From the NCBI RefSeq assembly GCF_051488685.1, contig NZ_JBPSEH010000004.1, positions 186,001 to 250,000 of the forward strand: a stretch of DNA of 64,000 nucleotides. The letters run 5' to 3'. The DNA comes from Melioribacter sp051488685. GTDB lineage: Bacteria > Bacteroidota > Ignavibacteria > Ignavibacteriales > Melioribacteraceae. The position numbers were made by a program, and so were the translations under genes. The number at the start of each line of letters is the position of its first letter. Positions within the stretch are counted from its first letter, which is position 1. This document shows, one piece after another, positions 37,155-45,190 of this stretch. The notes under the pieces are model-generated. The model did not search any database. It had not been told where the DNA came from and saw nothing but the letters and a program-made list of their open reading frames with translations.

Positions 37155-37179
37155 CATTTTTAGTTATATAAGCTATTTT
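37151..37179 (+). promoter_or_regulatory. Promoter candidate for the BMC shell genes
   Basis: TTGACA (37151-37156) is a perfect sigma-70 -35 box, followed by exactly 17 bases and TATTTT (37174-37179) plus G. The -35 box overlaps the TGA of ruvX. Transcription would start about 30 bases before the first BMC gene. With the terminator at 38125 this makes a self-contained two-gene unit. Confidence 0.6.
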
Positions 37180-37214
37180 GACATCAAAATTTAAACACAA
37201 TATGGAGCCCTCAT

Positions 37215-37496
37215 ATGACACTTGATGCACTTGGCATGATCGAAACCAAAGGATTGGTAGGAGCCATCGAGGCAGCAGATGCAATGGTCAAAGCTGCTAA
37301 AGTGGAATTAATCGGGAAAGAAACCATTGGCGGCGGCTATGTAACCGTTATGGTTCGTGGTGATGTTGGAGCCGTCAAAGCTGCTACAGACGCTGGTGCT
37401 GCAGCTGCACAACGTGTTGGTGAATTGGTTTCTGTTCACGTTATTCCTCGTCCTCATACAGATGTTGAATTGATCCTTCCCAAACGTCCAAAGTAA
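37215..37496 (+). CDS. Bacterial microcompartment hexameric shell protein (BMC-H)
   Basis: A 93-residue single-BMC-domain protein of the PduA/EutM/CcmK type. It opens LDALGMIETKGLVGAIEAAD and contains KVELIGKETIGGGYVTVMV, VRGDVGAVKAATDAGAAAAQ and ELVSVHVIPRPHTDVE, covering the whole domain. Such proteins assemble as hexamers that tile the facets of a protein organelle; the loop that lines the pore should lie just after VELIGKETIGGG. It is seven bases upstream of a second shell gene. No pentamer (EutN/CcmL), trimer (BMC-T), or obvious signature enzyme lies next to it. Confidence 0.95.
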   Translation: MTLDALGMIETKGLVGAIEAADAMVKAAKVELIGKETIGGGYVTVMVRGDVGAVKAATDAGAAAAQRVGELVSVHVIPRPHTDVELILPKRPK

Positions 37497-37503
37497 TTGA
37501 AAG

Positions 37504-38100
37504 ATGCAACTGGCTTTAGGATTAATTGAAACCAGGGGCTTGGTAGCAGCAATCGAAGCTGCCGATGCTATACTCAAGGCAGCTAATGTAAAATTACTCC
37601 GTAAAGAAAAAGTAAAAGCCGGACTTGTTACAATAGAAATTATTGGGGAAGTTGCTGCTGTTAAAGCCGCCGTAGATGCAGGAGCAGCCGCAGCACAACG
37701 TGTAGGAGAGTTAGTATCGGTTCATGTAATCCCAAGGCCAGATGAGCAAATCGACAAATTGTTAATACCCGATCACGAAAATAAAATCGAAAAGCAAAGA
37801 AATAATACCGAACAACCAATCCAGGAAAATTCCGAAGAGCCAAATAAAATTGATAATCACCTGGCATCGCTAAAGCATGAGGCAATAAAAGAACTTGAGA
37901 ACGAGGAATTGGAAGAAGACAATTTCTTCAGTAGCGGCGAGATAACAGTGGTTCCACCACTCGAAGAATTATCTAAATTAAATGTACATAAGCTCAGAAG
38001 GTTAGCTCGTGCTTTCCCGAATTTTCCTATAAAAGGGAGAGAAATTTCGAAAGCCAATAGGGAAACTCTTATTGAATTGTTTGATAGCCTCAGAAGCTAA
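37504..38100 (+). CDS. BMC-H shell protein with acidic linker and C-terminal SAP/Rho-N-like extension
   Basis: A 198-residue protein whose residues 1-85 form a BMC domain (ALGLIETRGLVAAIEAADAI to SVHVIPRPDEQ), close to its neighbour. About 70 residues of charged, asparagine- and glutamate-rich linker follow (NTEQPIQENSEEPNKID). The last 43 residues (LSKLNVHKLRRLARAFPNF, then ISKANRETLIELFDSL) look like a short helix-loop-helix of the SAP/Rho-N kind, which in other proteins binds nucleic acid. The resemblance is by eye. EutK and related shell proteins also carry C-terminal helical domains, so a tail is not unprecedented, but this kind is unusual. It may face the lumen or cytosol and tether something to the shell. 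Confidence 0.88.
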   Translation: MQLALGLIETRGLVAAIEAADAILKAANVKLLRKEKVKAGLVTIEIIGEVAAVKAAVDAGAAAAQRVGELVSVHVIPRPDEQIDKLLIPDHENKIEKQRNNTEQPIQENSEEPNKIDNHLASLKHEAIKELENEELEEDNFFSSGEITVVPPLEELSKLNVHKLRRLARAFPNFPIKGREISKANRETLIELFDSLRS

Positions 38101-38124
38101 CTGTAGTCTCAAAATTATTTATGT

Positions 38125-38151
38125 AAAAGGCTTTTGATAAAGCCTTTTTTT
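38125..38151 (+). terminator. Rho-independent terminator after the BMC genes
   Basis: A 10-bp stem (AAAAGGCTTT / AAAGCCTTTT) closes a TGAT tetraloop, and its 3' arm runs into a T tract. It is 25 bases after the BMC stop codon. It separates the shell genes from the ybbR-like gene. Confidence 0.85.
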
Positions 38152-38162
38152 ATATTTAAACC

Positions 38163-39074
38163 ATGAAGAATAGACTTTTACCGATTATTTCCGTAATAAT
38201 TATTTCAATTGTGCTATGGGGTTCCATCGCCCTATCGGAAGATTATGTCTGCACTATTAATGCTTCAATTGAATTTTTAAAACATTCACAAAAACATGCA
38301 CCTGTGTTACTTTCAAATAAATCCGTCTACATTCGTTTAAAAGGCAAAGGATGGGAACTGGCTAAAGTCTGCTTGAGCGGCGAACATAAATTCTATGTTT
38401 CATCCCCTAACAACAGAGGGAGGCACACGATTAATCTGAAAAATGAATTTGAAAACAATCCGTGGATCGGTTCTGCTGTCTCGGTAGTTGAAATAATTCC
38501 TTCTGAAATTAGACTGAGAATTGATGATCGAGTGACGAAAAAAGTGCCTATTGAGAAAAATCTCAAATTAAATTTTGCTCCTGGTTTCGGGCTTGCCTCA
38601 GAGATAATTCTTATACCGGATTCGGTTATAATCTCGGGACCTAAGTCGATTCTGAGGAATATTGAATCTGTAAAAACAGATTCGATTAAATTTGATAATG
38701 TAAATGAATCCTTAGAAGGCGAAGTTAAACTGCTTCAAAATAAGGGCGTTGACTACTCTATAGATAAATGCAGTTTTAAAGTCGATGTGGAAAAAATAAT
38801 TGAGCTTGAATTAAAAGAAATTCCAGTGAAGGTTATCAATACTCCACCTGACAAAGAGTTGTTGGTATTTCCTGTAAAAGTTAGTGTGATATTGAGAGGC
38901 GGACTTAATAAGCTCGGGCAACTATCAAAAGAAAACATCATGGTATTTGCCGATTACAGAGATGCAATCAGAGATGATGAAGAAATGATTACTCCACGTG
39001 TCGTTATTCCGAAGTATATGGAGTTAGTTGGTACATCCCCGTCTAAATTAAAATATATTATCAGAGAGAGATAA
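38163..39074 (+). CDS. YbbR-like (CdaR-type) membrane-anchored protein
   Basis: A 303-residue protein with one N-terminal membrane segment (LLPIISVIIISIVLWGSIAL) and extracytoplasmic YbbR-like repeats, recognised by the block IILIPDSVIISGPKSILRNI (a V-x-GP-S-L-x-x-I pattern) and a second related region near residue 215. In Firmicutes CdaR regulates a diadenylate cyclase; no cyclase gene is adjacent here. It starts a run of genes that continues with tmk four bases later. Alternative: a general periplasmic scaffold. Confidence 0.65.
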   Translation: MKNRLLPIISVIIISIVLWGSIALSEDYVCTINASIEFLKHSQKHAPVLLSNKSVYIRLKGKGWELAKVCLSGEHKFYVSSPNNRGRHTINLKNEFENNPWIGSAVSVVEIIPSEIRLRIDDRVTKKVPIEKNLKLNFAPGFGLASEIILIPDSVIISGPKSILRNIESVKTDSIKFDNVNESLEGEVKLLQNKGVDYSIDKCSFKVDVEKIIELELKEIPVKVINTPPDKELLVFPVKVSVILRGGLNKLGQLSKENIMVFADYRDAIRDDEEMITPRVVIPKYMELVGTSPSKLKYIIRER

Positions 39075-39078
39075 TTTT

Positions 39079-39702
39079 ATGTTCATTACTTTCGAAGGTC
39101 TTGACTTTTGTGGCAAGTCAACTCAAGTTAAATTGTTAAAAAAATATCTGGAAAATAAAAAAGAAAAAGTACTGGTAATAAGAGAACCCGGTGGTACAGA
39201 AATATCCGAGAGCATCCGTTCCATTCTTCTCGATAAAAAGAACAGTGGAATGTTCGATGAAACTGAATTATTACTTTTTTCAGCAAGCAGGGCTCAATTG
39301 GTAAAAGAAAAAATTTTACCAGCTCTCGAAAATAATATCTGGGTAATATCGGATCGATTTCACGATTCCACAATTGCCTACCAATCATACGGTCGAGGTT
39401 TGCCCCGAACTTTTGTCGAAAAATTACAGAGTTTTGTCATCGGAAAAGCAGTGCCGAATTTTACTTTTTTTATCGATTTACCAATCGACGAGGTTTTCAA
39501 AAGAATGTCAGTTGTAAAAAAACACGAACTCGACAGAATCGAAACTTCACGAAGAGAATTTTATGAAAATGTGAGAAAAGGTTATCTTCGACTTTCCAAT
39601 AAAGAAAAGCGATTTAAAAAGATTGACGGAACACTTTCAATTGAAGAGATACACAAAATAATCGTTGAAGAAATTGAAAAGAATATTCGGGTAGAAGCAT
39701 GA
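39079..39702 (+). CDS. tmk: Thymidylate kinase
   Basis: A 207-residue dTMP kinase. P-loop FEGLDFCGKSTQ at the N-terminus, the RLREPGG-type motif VIREPGGTEISE and the DRF signature ISDRFHDSTIAYQSYGRG are all present. It phosphorylates dTMP to dTDP. It overlaps the S41 protease gene by four bases (ATGA at 39699-39702). Confidence 0.96.
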   Translation: MFITFEGLDFCGKSTQVKLLKKYLENKKEKVLVIREPGGTEISESIRSILLDKKNSGMFDETELLLFSASRAQLVKEKILPALENNIWVISDRFHDSTIAYQSYGRGLPRTFVEKLQSFVIGKAVPNFTFFIDLPIDEVFKRMSVVKKHELDRIETSRREFYENVRKGYLRLSNKEKRFKKIDGTLSIEEIHKIIVEEIEKNIRVEA

Positions 39703-41351
39703 AGACTAAACGACAGTTATTCTTTGTTTTGTTAATTGCATTTTTGTTCAGCGGGTTTTTCCGCAGTGACAACGATATCTATTTCAAAATAAATAAAAGC
39801 ATTGATATATTCGGACGAGTCTATAAAGAACTTTCTCTCAACTACGTTGATCCCATCGACCCAGAAAAATTAATGCAAGCAGGAATTGAAGGTATGCTTG
39901 AATCTCTCGACCCGTATACGAACTTTATTGATGATATTCATCAAAAAGATATCGACATTATTACTAAAGGCACTTACGGCGGTATTGGTGCAACTGTTGG
40001 ACTGCGTAACGATAACATTACCATTGTTGATTTAATAGAAGGATATTCAGCACAACGTCAGGGCATGAGAATTGGAGATGTTATTATTAAAATCGATTCA
40101 GTCGAAGTATCGAAAGATAATTATGAAACTTTGAGCGAACTGCTCAAAGGCGAACCAGGCACATTCGTTACGGTTACGGTAATCAGAGAAGGCTCAAGTG
40201 AACCTATAGTGTTCAATTTGGTAAGAGAAGATATTGAAGTAAAAAATTTATCTTTTTATGGATTTTATCCGGCGAATTCAAATAATGTTTACTTGAAATT
40301 GAGTGGCTTTTCACGTACTGCAGGAGAAGAAGTAAAAAAAGCTCTAATCGAACTTGGAGAAAAAAAAGAGATTAAAAGCATCGTACTCGATTTGAGAGGT
40401 AATCCAGGTGGACTGTTAAATGCTGCAATTGAAGTTTGCGAAAAATTTTTGAAAAAGGGAGATTTGATAGTTTCTGTCGAGGGAAGGGACACATCTCAAA
40501 CTAAGAAGTATTATTCGGAAGAAGAACCAATTGCTTCCAGAGTAAAAATGGCAGTGCTGATCGATCAAGGTTCAGCTTCTGCTTCCGAAATTGTTGCCGG
40601 AGCACTTCAAGATCACGACCGCGCTGTTATAATTGGTGAGAATTCATTTGGCAAAGGGCTGGTCCAAACTGTAGTTCCGCTCTCTTTTAATACTTCTCTT
40701 AAAATAACAACTGCGCGTTACTACACTCCCAGCGGACGCTCGATACAAAAAATTAACTATAGTGATCAAAAAATTCTTCTCGAAAACCGAAAAGAAAAGA
40801 ACGGAACAATTTTCAAAACGGACAATAATAGAAAAGTTTATTCAGGCGGTGGAATAATGCCAGATTCGATAGTGGACAATTCAATTAAATCCGACCTTAT
40901 TCAAAATTTGCTGGCTGAAGGATTGTTCTTCCGCTTCGCTACTAATTTATTCAACAACAATGTAAATGCCAATTTCGAATCGCTGTCTGATAGATATCTT
41001 ATCGATAAGTTCAAGAAATATCTGTCAAATATTAATTACAAGTATGAATCTCCCTCGTTGCGTTTGATTAGAGAATTGTTAACAAAGGCTAAAACTGAAG
41101 ACCTTTCCGAAAACCTTATTACTATTTTGAAAAATGAAGAAAAAAATCAACTCTCGAGAGTTGATGAACAAATTGAAAAATACAGCAGTGAAATAGCGGG
41201 ATTGATTAGAGAAGAGTTACGTGCAAGAAGCAACGGAAGAGTTGCCAGGATAATTGAGTCTTTGAAACACGATACACAATTCAACACTGCGCTCTCCGTT
41301 CTGAATAACGATAAATTATACAAAAAATTATTGCACCCTCATGCTGACTGA
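39699..41351 (+). CDS. S41-family carboxyl-terminal processing peptidase
   Basis: A 550-residue exported protease. An N-terminal hydrophobic segment (LFFVLLIAFLFSGFF), a PDZ domain at about residues 85-170 (GGIGATVGL, QGMRIGDVIIKIDS) and the S41 catalytic core follow. The Ser of QGSASASEIVAGAL and the Lys of GENSFGKGLVQT form the catalytic dyad. The C-terminal 150 residues are helical and charged. CtpA-type enzymes trim C-termini of periplasmic proteins. It follows tmk with a four-base overlap and precedes the permease gene with an 11-base overlap. Confidence 0.93.
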   Translation: MKTKRQLFFVLLIAFLFSGFFRSDNDIYFKINKSIDIFGRVYKELSLNYVDPIDPEKLMQAGIEGMLESLDPYTNFIDDIHQKDIDIITKGTYGGIGATVGLRNDNITIVDLIEGYSAQRQGMRIGDVIIKIDSVEVSKDNYETLSELLKGEPGTFVTVTVIREGSSEPIVFNLVREDIEVKNLSFYGFYPANSNNVYLKLSGFSRTAGEEVKKALIELGEKKEIKSIVLDLRGNPGGLLNAAIEVCEKFLKKGDLIVSVEGRDTSQTKKYYSEEEPIASRVKMAVLIDQGSASASEIVAGALQDHDRAVIIGENSFGKGLVQTVVPLSFNTSLKITTARYYTPSGRSIQKINYSDQKILLENRKEKNGTIFKTDNNRKVYSGGGIMPDSIVDNSIKSDLIQNLLAEGLFFRFATNLFNNNVNANFESLSDRYLIDKFKKYLSNINYKYESPSLRLIRELLTKAKTEDLSENLITILKNEEKNQLSRVDEQIEKYSSEIAGLIREELRARSNGRVARIIESLKHDTQFNTALSVLNNDKLYKKLLHPHAD

Positions 41352-42195
41352 ACTATTTCTGATGTATTTGATAGCCATTGGCGCAGGTCTACTGGGAGCT
41401 CTTGTGGGAATTGGAGGAGGTATAATTGTAGTTCCTGCATTAACTCTGGTTTTTAACATTCCTGTCCATTATGCAATTGCTGCAAGCCTTATTTCAGTTA
41501 TTGCAACCTCCATTGCAGGCGCAAACAGATACGTCGAGCAAGAAATAACAAATCTAAAACTGGGGATGTTTCTTGAAATTTTCACTACGGCAGGTGCACT
41601 TGTTGGAGCTTTTCTGGCGCTTATACTTCACGGCTGGATATTGAGTGTAATTTTCGGTGTGCTTGTTTTCGTTATGGCTTTTTATTCCTTTAAAAACAGA
41701 GAAGAAAAGACAATTAAGCTCGATAATAATTACAAGCTATCTAAAAAATCTTTGGTGGATTTCGAAGATACTTTTTACGACCGCGCCGAAAAAAGAACAG
41801 TTGAATATAGAGTATTAAATCCGATAAAAGGCGGATTTATATCGATGCTTGCTGGAGTCGGATCAGGTTTATTGGGTATCGGTGGGGGTATCATAAAAGT
41901 ATCTGTTATGAATAGTTATATGAAAGTGCCAATGAAAGTAGCAGTGGCCACCAGTAAATTTATGATTGGAATTACGGCTTCGGCAAGCGCGGTTTTGTAT
42001 TTCCTGAACGGTGCAGTTAACTCATTTATCGTTGCTCCAGTTGCGCTCGGCACAATTACAGGAGCTACACTCGGAAGTATGGTTATGAATCGTATTCAGA
42101 CAAAATATATCAAAATTCTCTTTATAGTTGTTGCCGGGTATTTATCTGTAAGAATGATAATACGCGGCCTGGCTACCGGTTTTAATTTGATGTGA
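41341..42195 (+). CDS. TauE/SafE-family permease
   Basis: A 284-residue membrane protein of eight or so hydrophobic segments with the two inverted-repeat signatures of the family, GALVGIGGGIIVVPALTL (near residue 20) and AGVGSGLLGIGGGIIKVSVM (near residue 175), separated by a charged loop. TauE/SafE proteins are thought to export sulfite, sulfoacetate or other sulfur compounds. It overlaps the S41 gene by 11 bases and is followed by a DUF1634 gene, a pairing also seen in other bacteria. The substrate is not known. Confidence 0.88.
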   Translation: MLTELFLMYLIAIGAGLLGALVGIGGGIIVVPALTLVFNIPVHYAIAASLISVIATSIAGANRYVEQEITNLKLGMFLEIFTTAGALVGAFLALILHGWILSVIFGVLVFVMAFYSFKNREEKTIKLDNNYKLSKKSLVDFEDTFYDRAEKRTVEYRVLNPIKGGFISMLAGVGSGLLGIGGGIIKVSVMNSYMKVPMKVAVATSKFMIGITASASAVLYFLNGAVNSFIVAPVALGTITGATLGSMVMNRIQTKYIKILFIVVAGYLSVRMIIRGLATGFNLM

Positions 42196-42201
42196 TGGCT
42201 T

Positions 42202-42561
42202 ATGAATTTAAAAAAGTATATCTCAGGTGTATTATCAATCGGAATTTATACTACCGTTTTCTTTTATCTATGCGGAATTATAATTGTCGTTATAAAAGGT
42301 GATGCCAAAGATTTCTTCTCAGTAGCTAACATCGTTTCCTTAAAAGATTTTTTTACGAGATTTTTTGCTCTGGATCCAGCACCTTTTTTCTATCTCGGCA
42401 CGTTGGTGCTGATATTAACTCCTATTATGAGGGTTCTCTTTTCATGTTATTATTTTTACAAAATAAAAGACACAAAATTTTTCTTTATTACAATTGCTGT
42501 AGTTCTTATATTAGTTCTGAGCGTTTCTATAGGGCTATTTTTTTCATTAAATCTCGGTTAA
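42202..42561 (+). CDS. DUF1634-like small membrane protein
   Basis: A 119-residue protein with three hydrophobic segments (near residues 11-32, 60-80 and 94-118), matching the size and topology of DUF1634. It sits six bases after the TauE-like gene, and such pairing suggests a partner or regulator of the permease. No catalytic motif is visible. Confidence 0.7.
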   Translation: MNLKKYISGVLSIGIYTTVFFYLCGIIIVVIKGDAKDFFSVANIVSLKDFFTRFFALDPAPFFYLGTLVLILTPIMRVLFSCYYFYKIKDTKFFFITIAVVLILVLSVSIGLFFSLNLG

Positions 42562-42573
42562 AAGGGGGTAGAT

Positions 42574-42864
42574 TTGAAGTACTACAAAATTTTTATCAGC
42601 AAAGATCCGCAGTATTCCCGCTGTCCAAAATGTAATGCTGAATTTACACTGCATCGCTCAAGAGCCAGAAATATGATTGAACAGATCATTAAAAAGATAA
42701 CCTATTTTAAAATTTATCGTTGCCGTCAATGTGGATGGAGGGGCTATTTATCCACTATAGTAATTACGTCCGAATCGTTTAAGGCAATTCTGGTTTATAG
42801 CTTTTTGATACTGTTTACAGCTTATGTGGTGAAAATTTTAATTGGAAGATTTGTTGCTAATTAA
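42574..42864 (+). CDS. Small zinc-ribbon membrane protein
   Basis: A 96-residue protein starting at a TTG that follows a strong GGGGG-containing Shine-Dalgarno region. Two CxxC pairs, SRCPKCNAEF and YRCRQCGWRG, form a zinc ribbon; a C-terminal segment (ILVYSFLILFTAYVVKILIG) spans the membrane. It is 12 bases after the DUF1634 gene and probably belongs to the same transcript. Function unknown. Confidence 0.7.
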   Translation: MKYYKIFISKDPQYSRCPKCNAEFTLHRSRARNMIEQIIKKITYFKIYRCRQCGWRGYLSTIVITSESFKAILVYSFLILFTAYVVKILIGRFVAN

Positions 42865-43104
42865 TTAGTCTTTTCTCATCGATATTAAAGATTGGCTCAA
42901 ATAAATTCTTCGCCAATCAATTCTGTTTTCGCAATTCTTATGCATAACTCCATAATGAAAAATTGATACTTTAATGTATCTATCTACTATTTTGCCTCTA
43001 TGGATATTGTTAATAAATATTTTACTAATTGTGTAAAATTCCTTATTCAAATTCAGAACGTTTTAGAAATTTTTAACGTTGCGTTTTTCCATTCTAAACT
43101 GGAC

Positions 43105-44754
43105 TTAATCGCGCGCGGGAAAAAATAATTTAGAAGCTAATTCATTATACGAATTAATCTGGTTTAGATCGTGAATCTTGATTTTCCCTCTGTTTTTTAT
43201 AAGCCAGTTCAAAGTGATTTTCAGCCTTTCGAGGTCTTTCTCTTTTATTTCCTTGAACAGTTCTATAGTACCGTCAAAATAGTCTTTTAGTATTTCGTCA
43301 AAATATTTGTCAGATTCGGAAATGAAATTCCGTATTACAAGTTTACCTTCCAGTAGAAGTAAATAGTCGTTTTTTTCTATACCTGCTATTTCTATCAATG
43401 TTTTTGCTTTATTAATCGGCTCATTTAGAATTGAGGCTTTTTGTAATTGTTTCAAAATTAGATTAATTACATCACGAATTTCAGCTGCCTCTTCGAATTT
43501 TTTTTCTTCGCTTAGTGTTTTCATTTTTTGTAATAGCCTGTCGAGCGCCGACTGATTCTTTCCTCTCAAAAACTCGTCTACCAGTTCCAGTTCATTATCA
43601 TATTCATTGTTGGCTGGGTTGATACATGGCGCAGTGCATCTCTTGATGTCGAACAGGTAGCATTTCCTTTTTTTTGAAAACTCTTTGTTTTTACATTCTC
43701 TGAGTCTGAAAGTTTTGTCGATTATTTCTTTTAGTAATCCGGCAATATCGCGATTTGGATAGGGCCCGTAATAATCATTTCCATCAAAATCGAATTTTGT
43801 AGTTACTTCAACAACCGGAAAGCTCTCCTGTGAAGTCACTCTTATAAAATAATTTCGGGAATATTTTTTCAATAATTTATTGTAAGCTGGTTTGTGTTCC
43901 TTAATTAGTTCAGCTTCTGCTAATAACGCAGTTAGTTCGGTATTTGTACGCAGGAAATCGATTTTGTTGGCTTTTGTAACAATTTTTTTTGTTTTACGCG
44001 GCGCATTGTTTACAAAATAATTGGACAGTCGTTTTTTTAGTGATTTGGCTTTCCCGATATAAAGAATGTCGTCCTTTGTATCTTTGAAAAAATAGATGCC
44101 AGGTGTTTCAGGAATTTTAATGTAGTCCTCAGCAAGACTTTTCTTTATGATTCTATAAGATCGGGTGGGAGCAAATTTCTGGAAGCTTATCAGCTCCGAA
44201 ACTGTTTCTACATGGTGCTCTTCTATAAGCCTGTCGAACATTTTAATTAATATTTTAGCCGTTGCCAGAGCATCGCCTAATCCTGTATGAACATTTCTGT
44301 GGCGAATTTTCAAATGGCGCGTTAAGCTTCCGAGAGCTTTACTCGGCAGTTCAGGATAAATACGCTTTGCCAATTCCAGTGTGCAAATGGCCGGGTTTTC
44401 CGGCAGTTCAAGTCCAGTTTTTAAGCATTCAAATTTCAAGAAGGAATAGTCGAACTTAAGATTGTGGGCTACCAATATAGAATCCCCGAAGAATTCGACT
44501 ATCTTGTTATAAATATCTTCAAAGTACGGCGCATTTGATACGTCTTCATCACTTATTCCGGTTAGTTGAGTTATATAATGCGGTATTTGTTTGCCTGGAT
44601 TTATGTAAGAAGAAAATGTATTAATAATTTTTTTGTTTCTTATCTTTACAATACCGATTTCAATTGCTCTTTCGTTACGTGCCGATGCTCCAGTAGTCTC
44701 GAAGTCAAATACACAGTATTCTGCTTTGTCAAGTTTTATTTCCGTTAATTCCAT
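43105..44754 (-). CDS. DEDD exonuclease fused to a UvrC-like GIY-YIG nuclease domain (Cho/UvrC-like)
   Basis: A 549-residue fusion. Residues about 10-170 are a DnaQ/PolC-type 3'-5' exonuclease: CVFDFETTGASA with the first DE pair, AHNLKFDYSFL, and HTGLGDALATAKIL with the final histidine and aspartate. Residues about 200-290 are the UvrC N-terminal GIY-YIG nuclease (GIYFFKDTKDDILYIGKAKS, then RLSNYF). A CYLFDIKRCTAPC region and a UVR-like coiled segment (EEKKFEEAAEIRD) follow. The RNase H-like endonuclease and HhH of full UvrC are absent, as in the Cho nuclease. Such fusions are known in actinobacteria. It likely acts in DNA repair. It stands alone on the minus strand. Confidence 0.9.
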   Translation of the reverse strand: MELTEIKLDKAEYCVFDFETTGASARNERAIEIGIVKIRNKKIINTFSSYINPGKQIPHYITQLTGISDEDVSNAPYFEDIYNKIVEFFGDSILVAHNLKFDYSFLKFECLKTGLELPENPAICTLELAKRIYPELPSKALGSLTRHLKIRHRNVHTGLGDALATAKILIKMFDRLIEEHHVETVSELISFQKFAPTRSYRIIKKSLAEDYIKIPETPGIYFFKDTKDDILYIGKAKSLKKRLSNYFVNNAPRKTKKIVTKANKIDFLRTNTELTALLAEAELIKEHKPAYNKLLKKYSRNYFIRVTSQESFPVVEVTTKFDFDGNDYYGPYPNRDIAGLLKEIIDKTFRLRECKNKEFSKKRKCYLFDIKRCTAPCINPANNEYDNELELVDEFLRGKNQSALDRLLQKMKTLSEEKKFEEAAEIRDVINLILKQLQKASILNEPINKAKTLIEIAGIEKNDYLLLLEGKLVIRNFISESDKYFDEILKDYFDGTIELFKEIKEKDLERLKITLNWLIKNRGKIKIHDLNQINSYNELASKLFFPARD

Positions 44755-45190
44755 GTTACATCAAAGAATAGCCTAATAGTTAATTCGTTAGTTTTATATA
44801 GTAATTTAACTAACTAAAATACACAGAGAAAATTTATATTACCATCATGTTATAAATAAGCAAAAAAATTATTATTAAGGTGAAGTATCCAGGAAGACGT
44901 TTTTTGTGATTATGGATATCTATTTGCCAACTTTAGCAATTGTAGGAATATGGTAAGGTACTTACAATCAGAGTAACTTTTTATACCGCTTTCTTGATTG
45001 CCGATATTTATAGGATGAATTTTTGTTATATACATTAATTGGGCAACTTTACTGTTATTAATTGTTTTGTTTTCAATGTTAATTAATAATTTAATTATGC
45101 TCTACTATTTCATAAAAAAATCATTGGTTATAAATGAACAATTCTTTATACTTGTTACCTTAAATACAATTTAAATTAAAAAAGAAAATT
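44755..45190. other. 436-base AT-rich intergenic region
   Basis: It lies between two divergently transcribed genes. No reading frame of useful length, tRNA or terminator was seen. Near the minus-strand start there is a 7-bp inverted repeat (GTTAGTT 44787-44793 / AACTAAC 44808-44814). The right end holds the ymdB-like promoter candidate. The centre (44880-45010) is somewhat less AT-rich and could hide a small RNA, but nothing shows it. Confidence 0.5.
45124..45154 (+). promoter_or_regulatory. Promoter candidate for the ymdB-like gene
   Basis: TTGGTT (45124-45129), 17 bases, TATACT (45147-45152) followed by TG. It is the same arrangement as in front of gapA, with one mismatch to the TAnnTTTG element. 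Confidence 0.45.

Noticed and set aside
37215..38100. BMC genes as a recent tandem duplication
   Set aside because: The protein domains are alike but the codons differ widely, so the copies are old rather than recent.
42865..43050. 61-residue minus-strand frame in the gap after the zinc-ribbon gene
   Set aside because: No ribosome site, unusual composition, no recognisable feature; probably non-coding.
43057..43080. AACGTT repeats as a terminator for the convergent genes
   Set aside because: AACGTT is self-complementary and the loop is as long as the arms; no stable hairpin with a T tract.
44787..44814. Inverted repeat GTTAGTT/AACTAAC as terminator or operator
   Set aside because: Short, AT-rich, 14-base spacer, no T tract; chance is likely in such DNA.
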